Shown in pieces: positions 39,020 through 47,460 of a DNA stretch of 64,000 bases (position 1 is the first letter of the stretch; each line of letters starts with the position of its first letter). The stretch spans positions 1 to 64,000 of the forward strand of contig CACOPQ010000003.1 in assembly GCA_902629125.1 (NCBI GenBank), read 5' to 3'. The notes under the pieces are model-generated. The model did no database searches and was not told the DNA's origin. It saw nothing but the letters and a program-made list of their open reading frames with translations. The DNA is from an uncultured Alphaproteobacteria bacterium. Its GTDB lineage: Bacteria; Pseudomonadota; Alphaproteobacteria; Thalassobaculales; Thalassobaculaceae. The translations under genes and the position numbers were made by a program.

Positions 39020-40164
39020 GCTCTTACTCTATAATGACTGAGGCAACTTTTTATCAGGCGATCAATTCTTTTAGCGGCTATTTCGAAAGAATGCTCGGTT
39101 CGGGTAATTTTTGTGGCGGCGGCTCGCATTTTTTCTCGGTAGTCAACACCCTCTATGAGAGTGGTCAATTTGGACCTAAAATCTGGTAAATCATCGGGTT
39201 GTGTCAAAAATCCTGTGATTTGATCATTTAATATATCTGACACGCCCCCGTAGTTACCTACAACGGCTGGCAAACCTAACCATTGAGCTTCTAGAAGTGC
39301 CATGCCGTAGGCTTCCTGAATTGCGGGCCAAACAAAGATATCGGATGAGCAGTAGTATTTAAAAAGTTGATCCTCTTTCAATGCCCCAACGAAACGCGTT
39401 TCATTTCCAAAAATTTTTTCAATTTCCTTTCTGAGTCTTCCATCTCCAGCAACAATCAACTTCCAATTCTTATGTGTCTCAAGTCTAGCAAGAGCTTTTC
39501 CTAACATTTTATAGGATTCGAATTTTGCGCCTTCTCTCATCATCCCAACAGCAAGCAGCAAAACTTCATTTCTAGGAATAAGTAATTCTTTTAAGATTTC
39601 TTCCCGAAAGAAAGCCCGATTGTTTCCGCACGAGGGTGGTGCGTTAGGTCCAACAAATGGTTTAATAAATTCGTAGGTGCAATTGGATGAAATTACTTGT
39701 TTCACACAGCATTCATCATTGCTGTTTAAACCAATAATCAGGTCTGCGTGTTTGAGTGCTAGCACAACTTGTTCTTGATTGAATGACCAGTTGCCTTTGT
39801 TCCTTTTTGGTGCGTGAGATGCTTCGGCTATGACGTAAGGGATTTTCATAGCTTTAGAAATAGACGGCCCTAACCAATCGGGTGCTTTATAAAACATATG
39901 ATAAGTAAACCAAACATCAGGTCGCCAACCATCAACTTCGAGGAAACGATTGGACAACCTCTCAACAATTCTCTCGCTGCGATTTTTTATAATGATTTGT
40001 TTGTGTCTAAGTCCATGCGGTTCTCTGCTTTTGAGGTGGCTTATTAATTTAACGTCGTACCCTTTGCTTCTCAGGCAGGCAATGAGCTGGCGAGCCATTT
40101 TTCTATCGCCGGAGGGTACTGGCGAGTCAGGTGGCTTCAAGGGTGCGTAAAAGGCAACTCTCAT
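39016..40164 (-). CDS. Glycosyltransferase family 4 (A)
   Basis: 382 residues, GT-B. AVGMMREGAKFESYKMLGKAL starts the C-terminal domain and SSDIFVWPAIQEAYGMALLEAQWLGLPAVV contains the E-x7-E retaining signature. The N-terminal domain starts MRVAFYAPLKPPDSPVPSGDRK, a common GT4 opening. A retaining hexosyl or similar transferase; donor unknown. Overlaps both neighbours by 4 bp. Confidence 0.87.
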   Translation of the reverse strand: MRVAFYAPLKPPDSPVPSGDRKMARQLIACLRSKGYDVKLISHLKSREPHGLRHKQIIIKNRSERIVERLSNRFLEVDGWRPDVWFTYHMFYKAPDWLGPSISKAMKIPYVIAEASHAPKRNKGNWSFNQEQVVLALKHADLIIGLNSNDECCVKQVISSNCTYEFIKPFVGPNAPPSCGNNRAFFREEILKELLIPRNEVLLLAVGMMREGAKFESYKMLGKALARLETHKNWKLIVAGDGRLRKEIEKIFGNETRFVGALKEDQLFKYYCSSDIFVWPAIQEAYGMALLEAQWLGLPAVVGNYGGVSDILNDQITGFLTQPDDLPDFRSKLTTLIEGVDYREKMRAAATKITRTEHSFEIAAKRIDRLIKSCLSHYRVRA

Positions 40165-41435
40165 AGAATATCTTTTAAAACGTTTTTATTTTCATCTAAT
40201 TCACTCTTTAGTAGCTTTATTATGTCTTGGACATTTTTTGAATGGGAAAAATGCGTTGCCAAAAAGTCATTAGCTGCTTCAGCTAACCTAACCCGTTTGG
40301 CAGGATCTTTAGAGAGGCTTATAATACCGCTCATTAATTCCCGGCAATTATTGGATGGTACAATCCATCCAGTTTCATCATGTTTGATAAATTCTGTTAT
40401 GCCAGGAAGGTCGGTAGCTATACAACAGACCCCTTTACTGGCGGCCTCCATTAAAACATTTGGTAACCCATCTCTATCTCCATCGGTTGCGATGATGCTA
40501 GGCATAATAAATAAGTCAGACTGCCCATAAGCCTCGAATACCACCTTTTGGGGTTGCGCACCCTTCCAGGTTATTTTTTTAGAAAGACCCAATTTAGCCG
40601 ATAATTTCTGGAGCGTTTTGAGTTCGGTGCCTCCACCAATATGGGTCCAATGCCAATTAATATTTTTGGGCATTTTACTTAGCGCCTCAAGTAATACAGA
40701 GAACCCTTTTTTTTTCACCGCTCTTCCAACAGATAAAAGTCTTAAGAGGTCATCTGAGTCAGTTTTACGTAAAATATTTGAATAATTTTTTAGTGGAAGT
40801 CGTTTGGTGTCCAGCCCGTGATAGTTAAGGCGTGTTTTATCTGGCACAAGATTGTTTAGGTGGATAAAACCATCGTTGGTGCATGTCACGGCCCAAGCAC
40901 AGGATTGAAGTTTTTCCGTCTTTTCCCAATCGGGTGTTAACCAAATATCTTTTGCGTGAGATGAAACTGACCAAGTGCGACCAGTCAATAAAGACGCATA
41001 GTAGGCAACAGACGCCGGTGTATGTAGGAAATGTGCATAAATATGTCCGAGTTCAGGCGCTAATTCTGCTGCAAGAACCAACGCTTGCCCCCAACGCCTT
41101 GCACGGTTTGGTGAAAAATCACGAATGAGGTGTTTTAGCCATATTTTTCGGGCAGACTTATAGCGGGAATTTGATCGGACCTGCCACCAGCTTCTTAAAA
41201 CTCTTATTGGTTCTTTAAATATATATTCTGGTAAATACAATACGGGGGCTTTGATTTTCTCATGCACCGTGTGGATATATGGGTCTGTTGGTTTTCGCAA
41301 TGAAACGATGGTTATGGAGAGCCCAGCCTTCTCAAGAGATAAAATTTCTTGTGCTATAAATGTTTCAGAAAGTCTTGGATAACCTTTTAAAACTAATGCA
41401 ATAGATACTTTTGGCTGGTTGCCGTCAATCTGCAT
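40161..41435 (-). CDS. Glycosyltransferase family 4 (B)
   Basis: 424 residues. The C-terminal half has LLSVGRAVKKKGFSVLLEAL and FIMPSIIATDGDRDGLPNVLMEAASKGVCCIATDLPGITEF, the GT4 E-x7-E region in the extended form seen in exopolysaccharide and colanic-acid-type transferases. The N terminus (LVLKGYPRLSETFIAQEI) also fits that type. Likely adds one sugar to the glycan made by this unit. Confidence 0.87.
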   Translation of the reverse strand: MQIDGNQPKVSIALVLKGYPRLSETFIAQEILSLEKAGLSITIVSLRKPTDPYIHTVHEKIKAPVLYLPEYIFKEPIRVLRSWWQVRSNSRYKSARKIWLKHLIRDFSPNRARRWGQALVLAAELAPELGHIYAHFLHTPASVAYYASLLTGRTWSVSSHAKDIWLTPDWEKTEKLQSCAWAVTCTNDGFIHLNNLVPDKTRLNYHGLDTKRLPLKNYSNILRKTDSDDLLRLLSVGRAVKKKGFSVLLEALSKMPKNINWHWTHIGGGTELKTLQKLSAKLGLSKKITWKGAQPQKVVFEAYGQSDLFIMPSIIATDGDRDGLPNVLMEAASKGVCCIATDLPGITEFIKHDETGWIVPSNNCRELMSGIISLSKDPAKRVRLAEAANDFLATHFSHSKNVQDIIKLLKSELDENKNVLKDIL

Positions 41436-41445
41436 ACCAGGACTA

Positions 41446-42684
41446 TTAGGCTCGCTGTCTCATTGGGATGTTCCTCAAATCTCTGCTTTTTTTGAGCCAA
41501 CGCTTTGAAAGTCGATTAACTTGTGGCAATCCACCCAAAATATCGGTCGGTAAAATTTCTGAGGGTCTCGGCTGGCTAGGTAATCTACGGAGCGACTTGG
41601 CCATCTCTTTTGGATCATGATCGCCATTATCGACCAACATGCTTATCAAATCTAATTCTTCAGCTCGTTTTGCTCTGATATATTGCTCTAACCTTGGCTC
41701 GGTTCTTGGAATAATTAAGGCTCTTTTGTCGAAAGACAGGATTTCACAAAATGTGTTATATCCACCCATAGAAACCATTCCAGCGGCTTTTGACATTAAG
41801 TTCTCAATTCTCGCGTCAAAGGTCATCGCCTGAACGCGGTCCAATTTATTGGCCCTATCCAAAAATTCAGCTTGCTTCTCCTGAGACATAAATGGACCAA
41901 GAACTAAAACGGCTGGGTATGGCAAGTCTGAGTCGTATTCGTAGGCACGGAGCACCCATTCCATTAAACCCTCACCATCTCCACCTCCGCCTGCTGTGAT
42001 AAGTATGAAAGGATCTTCTGGAATATGAAATTGTGGGGAGGCACCTACGGTAGGTACGTGTCGCTTTAAATAACCTGTATAGCGCGTTTTAAGCTTAACA
42101 GTAGCGGGTAAATCTAGACCATCAAACGGATCACAAATTTCTTTCATCCCATAAACCCATAACTCATCATATAATCCTTCTAGAGCTGGCAACACATTTT
42201 TACGTTCCCATTCTGGAGCTAATGCTGCTGGTTCATCCATAACGTCTCGCAAACCTAAAACCATAGGTGTCCCGCGCTCGTGAAGCATTTCCATGGTAGA
42301 TCGAACCTCGCCGCGCAGGCCCCATGGTTCCTTGTCGACAATAAATAGATCTGGATCAAAGGTTTCGGCTGTGTGTTTGATGATTGATTCTCTTAATTCT
42401 AAAGTCTCTTCAATGTTGAGATGGAGGCTCAGCGAAGTGTAATCACCATTTCTCAACTTTATGACACCTGGAATTCTGACAAAATCTACTCGTGTCCTGA
42501 AGTCGAAACTGCCTATTATTGGAGAACCTGAAAGTATAAGCACAGATAGCCTGGAGTTTGACTCAACTAAATGGTGCGCTATTTCTCGGCATCTCCTTAA
42601 ATGCCCTAGACCGAGTGTATCATGACTGTACATAAGAACTCGGGCGGGGCGGGTGTTTTTTTTGGGTGTTTTGGTCACAGACAC
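41446..42684 (-). CDS. MurG/GT28-like glycosyltransferase, copy 2
   Basis: 412 residues with LGLGHLRRCREIAHHL near the N terminus and MVSMGGYNTFCEILSF followed by IPRTEPRLEQYIRA near 310-340. Compared with copy 1 it shares both blocks but has the longer ILITAGGGGDGEGL glycine-rich loop. The start is GTG at 42684 (or GTG at 42678), with GGAG about 11 bases upstream. First gene of the eleven-gene minus-strand unit; the 214-bp gap to the divergent ABC gene should contain both promoters. Confidence 0.8.
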   Translation of the reverse strand: MSVTKTPKKNTRPARVLMYSHDTLGLGHLRRCREIAHHLVESNSRLSVLILSGSPIIGSFDFRTRVDFVRIPGVIKLRNGDYTSLSLHLNIEETLELRESIIKHTAETFDPDLFIVDKEPWGLRGEVRSTMEMLHERGTPMVLGLRDVMDEPAALAPEWERKNVLPALEGLYDELWVYGMKEICDPFDGLDLPATVKLKTRYTGYLKRHVPTVGASPQFHIPEDPFILITAGGGGDGEGLMEWVLRAYEYDSDLPYPAVLVLGPFMSQEKQAEFLDRANKLDRVQAMTFDARIENLMSKAAGMVSMGGYNTFCEILSFDKRALIIPRTEPRLEQYIRAKRAEELDLISMLVDNGDHDPKEMAKSLRRLPSQPRPSEILPTDILGGLPQVNRLSKRWLKKSRDLRNIPMRQRA

Positions 42685-42799
42685 TTAAGAATTTTCTCCA
42701 CAAAAGTCTTCGAGCTATTCTATTGATTACTGTAGAACGCAGAAATAGCGGCTAGAAAAAGCGTAATGTACACTAAAAGTTTCCTAAAAGGGAGATTTT

Positions 42800-42892
42800 G
42801 TGAAAAATACTACTCGGGGTACATTTACCGGTATGGGCAGTTCGTCTACATTATCATGTAAGGGTGGTTCGATAATCAAAAAACTTTGGTAA
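42800..42892 (+). CDS. 30-codon ORF with strong ribosome site, upstream of the degenerate ABC gene
   Basis: GTG start at 42800 preceded by AAAGGGAG (GGGAG at 42790-42794, 5 bases away), ending TAA at 42890-42892. The peptide is small, basic and rich in G, S, T and K with one cysteine (STLSCKGGSIIKKLW). It ends 6 bp before, and in the same frame as, the ABC gene, whose own ATG has no visible ribosome site. It may be a leader that couples translation, a small secreted peptide, or an N-terminal extension interrupted by a stop. I do not recognise the peptide. Confidence 0.4.
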   Translation: MKNTTRGTFTGMGSSSTLSCKGGSIIKKLW

Positions 42893-42898
42893 AAAATT

Positions 42899-45526
42899 AT
42901 GGAAAAAACTCTATTCAAATTTATTTGGCGATATAGTAAACGAGATCAAATAATACTGCTAATCCTCACAGCGATTTCATTTCCATTTCTCTACTTATCG
43001 TTGGATTTACCAAAGACAATAATCAATAAGGCGATCGGTGGCAAAGATGTTCCAGAAGAAATTTTTGGAATGACTGTCGATCAAATTGACTATTTGTTAA
43101 TTTTAAGTGGAGTATTTTTAGCATTAGTTTTTGTTAATGGTGGTTTCAAGTTTTATGTAAATGTCTTTCGGGGACAGCTTGGTGAGCGGATGTTAAGGCG
43201 TCTTAGGTATTCGCTTCTAGCACGCGTTCTAAGATTTCCGCTTCCTCAGTTTAAGAAAGTTAGCCAAGGAGAGGTTATCCAAATGGTCAACTCTGAGGTA
43301 GAGCCTCTAGGTGGATTCGTTGGGGACTCGATAGCATTACCGGCATTTCAAGGGGGTACATTATTAACAATTTTGATTTTTATGTTCATACAAGATTGGA
43401 TGTTAGGTTTAGCTGCTATCGCTCTTTATCCTATCCAAGGATATATCATTCCAAAACTTCAATGGCATGTTAATCAACTTGGTAAACAAAGGGTCCGAAA
43501 TGTTAGGGTTTTGGCAGAGAAAATTGGCGAAGCAGTTTCTGGAATTGAAGAAGTCCATGCAAACGATGGCGCGAGAAGAATTTTAGCACGTTTCACTGAA
43601 CGGTTAGGCGTTATTTACGGCATTCGCTATGAAATATTTCGCCGGAAATTCTTTATCAAATTCCTAAATAACTTCATTGCCCAACTAACGCCGTTCTTTT
43701 TCTATTCAATAGGTGGTTATCTCGTTATAAAAGGTGATCTAACCTTTGGCGCACTAGTCGCGATTCTAGCGGCCTACAAGGATCTTTCGGCACCTTGGAA
43801 AGAACTTCTTACCTACTATCAGAGGTTAGCCGATTCTCGCATCAAATATGATCAAGTAATCGAACAATTCGATCCACAAGGTATTTGGCCAGAAAACTAT
43901 CAAATGGTGGAAATAGAATCAGATTTTAATTTGGCTGGCGAAGTTTCTGCAGGTAATTTATCTATTCTTGATGAAGAATCACAACCTATCGTCGAAAAAT
44001 TATCCTTTGATATGGGTAAGTCCGAGCACGTTGCTCTGATTGGCCCTAGTAGCGGCGGCAAAGATCTTGCGACGATTTTAATGGCAAGGCTTTTGGCGCC
44101 GGATAGTGGACAAATACTTGTGGCAGGCAAACAAATCGCCGATCTACCAGAGGCTGCAACCGGCAGGCGCATGGGCTACATTGGGCCTAATGCGTTCGTC
44201 TTCAATGCCACGTTAAAGGAAAATGTTTTATTAGGGGCCATGCATCGGCCAATCTCACGAGATGAAGAACTGAATGAGGATTTAAAGAATGCGCAGTTGT
44301 CTGGCAACTCTTTGGATGACCTAGCATCGGAGTGGTTGGACTATAAAGCGATTGGGGTAGACTCAGAAGAGAGTTTAAAAGAACGATTGATACAACTTCT
44401 TCAGGTAGTTGATCTAGATCGGGATGTTTACTCAATGGGGTTACGGAGTAACTTAGATGGTTCCGATGATGAAAAACTTTTAGAACAGATATTAGCAGCC
44501 AGAAAAAAATTTCGAGAAAGGCTCGATAAATCGGACATATCAAATTTCGTAGAATCTTTTGATAAAGAGGTTTTTAACTCAAACGCATCGGTTGCAGAAA
44601 ATTTGTTGTTTGGAACACCCAAAGGTGACAGATTTAACTCAGACAACATCGGAACTAACGTTTACGTGCTAGAAATACTTGAAAAAGTTGGACTCAAAGA
44701 CGAGTTCATTCGTATGGGCAAGGATGTAGCATCGACGATGGTTGAGCTTTTTGCTGATCTGCCATCGGATCATGAGTATTTTTCTCAATACTCGTTCATC
44801 TCAAGTGAGGATTTACCAGAATTTCAAACTCTGCTAGCTCGATCGGAAAGGCTGGGATTAGACAATATGTCAACAGAAGACAGTAATCAGTTTCTGTCTT
44901 TGCCGTTTAAAATAATACCAGCAAGGCATCGGCTGGATCTTATTTCTGAAGATATTCAAAACCGTATATTAGAGGCAAGAAAACTTTTCGCGGAAGAAAT
45001 TGAAGACGAATTAAGGGATGAAATAGAGTTTTTCGAAGCGGGATATTATAATAGGTCTTCTTCGATCCAAGATAATATTTTGTTTGGAAAAATCGCCTCA
45101 GATAGAGCTAACGCGATAGAAGAAGTAAATCATCTGGTTACGGAGATAATTGACCAGGAAAATCTTCGGCCGGTGATAATTAATGCCGGGTTAGACTCAC
45201 AAGCTGGTCTGGCAGGATCCCGGCTTTCGCAAGGTCAGCGTCAGAAATTATCAATTGCTCGGGCTCTCCTTCGTCGTCCTGACCACCTAATATTGAATGA
45301 AGCAACGGCTTCTTTAGATTCGGGCAGTCAGACCTTAGTTATGTCCAATCTATTATCGGAGATGAAGGGTAGGAATATAACGTGGGCTTTACAGCGCGCC
45401 AGTTTAGCCGAAAATTTTGACCGGGTTTTAATTTTTAGTGGTGGTCAAGTAGTTGAAGATGGCTCTTTTAAGGATCTTGTAAAAAAAGAAGAAAGCGTTA
45501 TCAACGATTTGTTGCGGGAGGAATAA
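42899..45526 (+). CDS. ABC exporter-like protein with enlarged, degenerate nucleotide-binding domain
   Basis: 875 residues. About 1-320 is an ABC exporter membrane domain with five or six helices. The ATPase part is abnormal. Walker A is GPSSGGKD (382-389), with K388 kept but D389 where S/T should be. Walker B ends LILNE (N800 for D, E801 kept), the signature is LSQGQ (776-780), and the H-loop histidine is Q832 (WALQRAS). Walker A and signature are 386 residues apart instead of roughly 100-130. The insert contains three similar segments of the form N-x-S/T-hydrophobic-x-E/D-N-x-L-x-G: 436-446, 562-572 and 720-730. Normal half-exporters are about 600 residues. ATP binding may survive; hydrolysis looks doubtful. 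Next gene 30 bp downstream. Confidence 0.8.
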   Translation: MEKTLFKFIWRYSKRDQIILLILTAISFPFLYLSLDLPKTIINKAIGGKDVPEEIFGMTVDQIDYLLILSGVFLALVFVNGGFKFYVNVFRGQLGERMLRRLRYSLLARVLRFPLPQFKKVSQGEVIQMVNSEVEPLGGFVGDSIALPAFQGGTLLTILIFMFIQDWMLGLAAIALYPIQGYIIPKLQWHVNQLGKQRVRNVRVLAEKIGEAVSGIEEVHANDGARRILARFTERLGVIYGIRYEIFRRKFFIKFLNNFIAQLTPFFFYSIGGYLVIKGDLTFGALVAILAAYKDLSAPWKELLTYYQRLADSRIKYDQVIEQFDPQGIWPENYQMVEIESDFNLAGEVSAGNLSILDEESQPIVEKLSFDMGKSEHVALIGPSSGGKDLATILMARLLAPDSGQILVAGKQIADLPEAATGRRMGYIGPNAFVFNATLKENVLLGAMHRPISRDEELNEDLKNAQLSGNSLDDLASEWLDYKAIGVDSEESLKERLIQLLQVVDLDRDVYSMGLRSNLDGSDDEKLLEQILAARKKFRERLDKSDISNFVESFDKEVFNSNASVAENLLFGTPKGDRFNSDNIGTNVYVLEILEKVGLKDEFIRMGKDVASTMVELFADLPSDHEYFSQYSFISSEDLPEFQTLLARSERLGLDNMSTEDSNQFLSLPFKIIPARHRLDLISEDIQNRILEARKLFAEEIEDELRDEIEFFEAGYYNRSSSIQDNILFGKIASDRANAIEEVNHLVTEIIDQENLRPVIINAGLDSQAGLAGSRLSQGQRQKLSIARALLRRPDHLILNEATASLDSGSQTLVMSNLLSEMKGRNITWALQRASLAENFDRVLIFSGGQVVEDGSFKDLVKKEESVINDLLREE

Positions 45527-45556
45527 GGTGACGCATTTCACCCCGGGAGGCCTAGT

Positions 45557-46003
45557 ATGAGTTTAAACAAAGAAGTAGAAGTGTTAAGGGACGTACCCCT
45601 TTTTAGCAAAATTGACCATACTAAATTGAAACTACTGGCTTTCACTTCTGAAAATTTAATTCATGAAGACGGACAATTTTTATTTAAGGAAGGTGAACCA
45701 GGTGATGCAGCTTATATTGTATTAAAAGGGAAGGTTTCTGTGTTTATCGAAACGGAAAAGGGTTCGGTGGAAATTGCCCAGCTAAAACGGGGGGATGTTG
45801 TTGGTGAGATATCAATCCTATGTGACGTGCCGAGAACTGCGTCTGTCAAGGCTGTGGAGTCAGTTCAAACACTGAAAGTTACGAAAGATACGTTTATTCA
45901 TCTACTAACGGAATTCCCAGAAATTGCGATTGAAATAATGAGGGAATTAGCTTCACGTTTAAATAAAACAAATATCCAATTAAGGGAAGCCTTAACTAGT
46001 TAG
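45557..46003 (+). CDS. Cyclic nucleotide-binding-domain protein
   Basis: 148 residues, a single cNMP-binding domain: FLFKEGEPGDAAYIVLKGKVSVFI and the phosphate-binding cassette GEISILCDVPRTASV with its arginine. There is no DNA-binding helix-turn-helix, so it is not a Crp-like activator; it would sense a nucleotide or act as a structural domain. GGGAGG precedes the ATG. Its place 30 bp after the degenerate ABC protein suggests it regulates or joins that transporter. Confidence 0.85.
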   Translation: MSLNKEVEVLRDVPLFSKIDHTKLKLLAFTSENLIHEDGQFLFKEGEPGDAAYIVLKGKVSVFIETEKGSVEIAQLKRGDVVGEISILCDVPRTASVKAVESVQTLKVTKDTFIHLLTEFPEIAIEIMRELASRLNKTNIQLREALTS

Positions 46004-46047
46004 AGAGAAGTACTGAAATCTGCTTTGTTACTTAAGGAACGGAAGAA

Positions 46048-46533
46048 TTGAGTAGGCTTGAAAGCGCAATCCGAAGACTTAGGGCTCAAAAAATAGCATT
46101 GGATTGGGCGGCCAAAAACATTTATGACCAACCAGGCTTTGTTTTAGAATTTGGGCTTGGTAATGGCCGAACATTTGATCATATGAGAGAGCTCTTTCCT
46201 AAAAGGGAAATCTATGTATTTGAAAGGAAAATTGCAGCACACCCTGATTGTATTCCTGATCCAGCATTCCAATTCATTGGCGATTTCCTGGTTTCTATTC
46301 CAAGAGCAATAGAGCAGTTAGGAAGAGGTGCTGCATTGGCTCACGTAGATATTGGGACAGGGGAAAAAAATACAAGCCTTGCACTAGCCAGCAAAATAGC
46401 ACCATCTATTGAAAAATTGTTGTGCGCGGGTGCTATAATCGTAAGTGATCAACAAGTGGACAGATGGGATTCTCATAAAATTCCATTGCCCGGTGGAATT
46501 TCCAAAAACCGCATACACTTATATCGTCTATGA
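46048..46533 (+). CDS. Class I SAM-dependent methyltransferase-like protein
   Basis: 161 residues. VLEFGLGNGRTFDHMRE near 30-47 matches SAM motif I, and AALAHVDIGTGEKN lies where motif II/III would be, but the domain is shorter than usual and no substrate-site motif is recognised. A TTG start at 46048 is used because GGAACGGAAG lies just before it. Same strand and close behind the cyclic-nucleotide-domain gene. Its end overlaps the convergent NUDIX gene by 6 bp. Confidence 0.7.
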   Translation: MSRLESAIRRLRAQKIALDWAAKNIYDQPGFVLEFGLGNGRTFDHMRELFPKREIYVFERKIAAHPDCIPDPAFQFIGDFLVSIPRAIEQLGRGAALAHVDIGTGEKNTSLALASKIAPSIEKLLCAGAIIVSDQQVDRWDSHKIPLPGGISKNRIHLYRL

Positions 46534-47067
46534 AGTACTGTCCTCGTTCCTTGGGGAAAATTCCACTAACTTCTCTACTTCTTTATAATGGTTTAAAGCC
46601 CAGTGAACGCTCGGAAAAGCAAGCTCGTTCCATGGGATTTCGGCCCATGAAAAAAAACGTACTTCTAGAGATTCGGGTCCAGCATTCACAATATCGTTAA
46701 TCAATTTAGCCCTATAAATTAGATGTACTTGACTCAATCGAGCCACATTATAAACCCCAATAAGCTCATTAACCTCTATCTCTACTCCTGCTTCTTCCCA
46801 AGCTTCTCGTTTAGCCCCCTCCATACTAGTTTCACCCTCCTCCATAAAACCTGCAGGCATGGTCCAAAAACCAACTCGGGGTTCTATGGCTCGTTTACAC
46901 AGTAAAAATTTCTTATCCCATGTGCAAACTGCACCAACGATCACTTTTGGATTGATATAATTGATGAACCCGCATTCATTACAGATTAAGCGCTCTATAT
47001 TGTCGTGCGGCGGCACTTTAATGTGGATTGGTCCACCAGTCCGTTTTTCGTAGGAATTTGAAGTCAT
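46528..47067 (-). CDS. NUDIX hydrolase
   Basis: 179 residues. The NUDIX box runs GFMEEGETSMEGAKREAWEEAG, with all catalytic glutamates present. An N-terminal CNECG would be half of a zinc ribbon, as in the NudC-like/ADP-ribose branch, but the second pair is missing. It hydrolyses a nucleoside diphosphate linked to some group X; the substrate cannot be told. Confidence 0.88.
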   Translation of the reverse strand: MTSNSYEKRTGGPIHIKVPPHDNIERLICNECGFINYINPKVIVGAVCTWDKKFLLCKRAIEPRVGFWTMPAGFMEEGETSMEGAKREAWEEAGVEIEVNELIGVYNVARLSQVHLIYRAKLINDIVNAGPESLEVRFFSWAEIPWNELAFPSVHWALNHYKEVEKLVEFSPRNEDSTS

Positions 47068-47142
47068 AATTTAATTACGTAGTGGTGGTAAATGCCGGAT
47101 TTACGATCGTTTTTCAATAAATAAGGGTTACGACCCACAGAT

Positions 47143-47391
47143 TTACACTAAGATATCTAAGTTATTGCCGCGCTCGGACTTCGTGGTTTTCAATTGTCTT
47201 TGAACGCGATTAACATCAGCGTCGCGGCGTTGCTCTTGGGCTTCAGCTTCAAGGTCTTCATCTAGCTGAGATACGTCATCAGTTGAGGGAGTTCGAACAC
47301 CTATGTTTTTTGTTTGTTCAGGGCGACCTGGTGTGACCAGCCCCGGTAGGGACGCGTTGGTAGGTGCCATCGGTGGTGTTACTTGGGCCAT
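47143..47391 (-). CDS. Hypothetical protein, 82 residues, probably disordered
   Basis: The ATG is preceded by GAGGAG at a good distance, which makes expression credible. The first half is rich in P, T and G and the second half in D, E, R and Q (LDEDLEAEAQEQRRDADVNRVQRQ), predicting a disordered head and a short helical tail. No membrane span or known motif. Lies alone between the NUDIX gene and pgk. I do not recognise it. Confidence 0.6.
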   Translation of the reverse strand: MAQVTPPMAPTNASLPGLVTPGRPEQTKNIGVRTPSTDDVSQLDEDLEAEAQEQRRDADVNRVQRQLKTTKSERGNNLDILV

Positions 47392-47460
47392 AGGAACTCC
47401 TCAGCCTAAACGTTAGATAGTTGCGTCTAAAAAGTCAATATTGACTAATAAAATGGAAAT

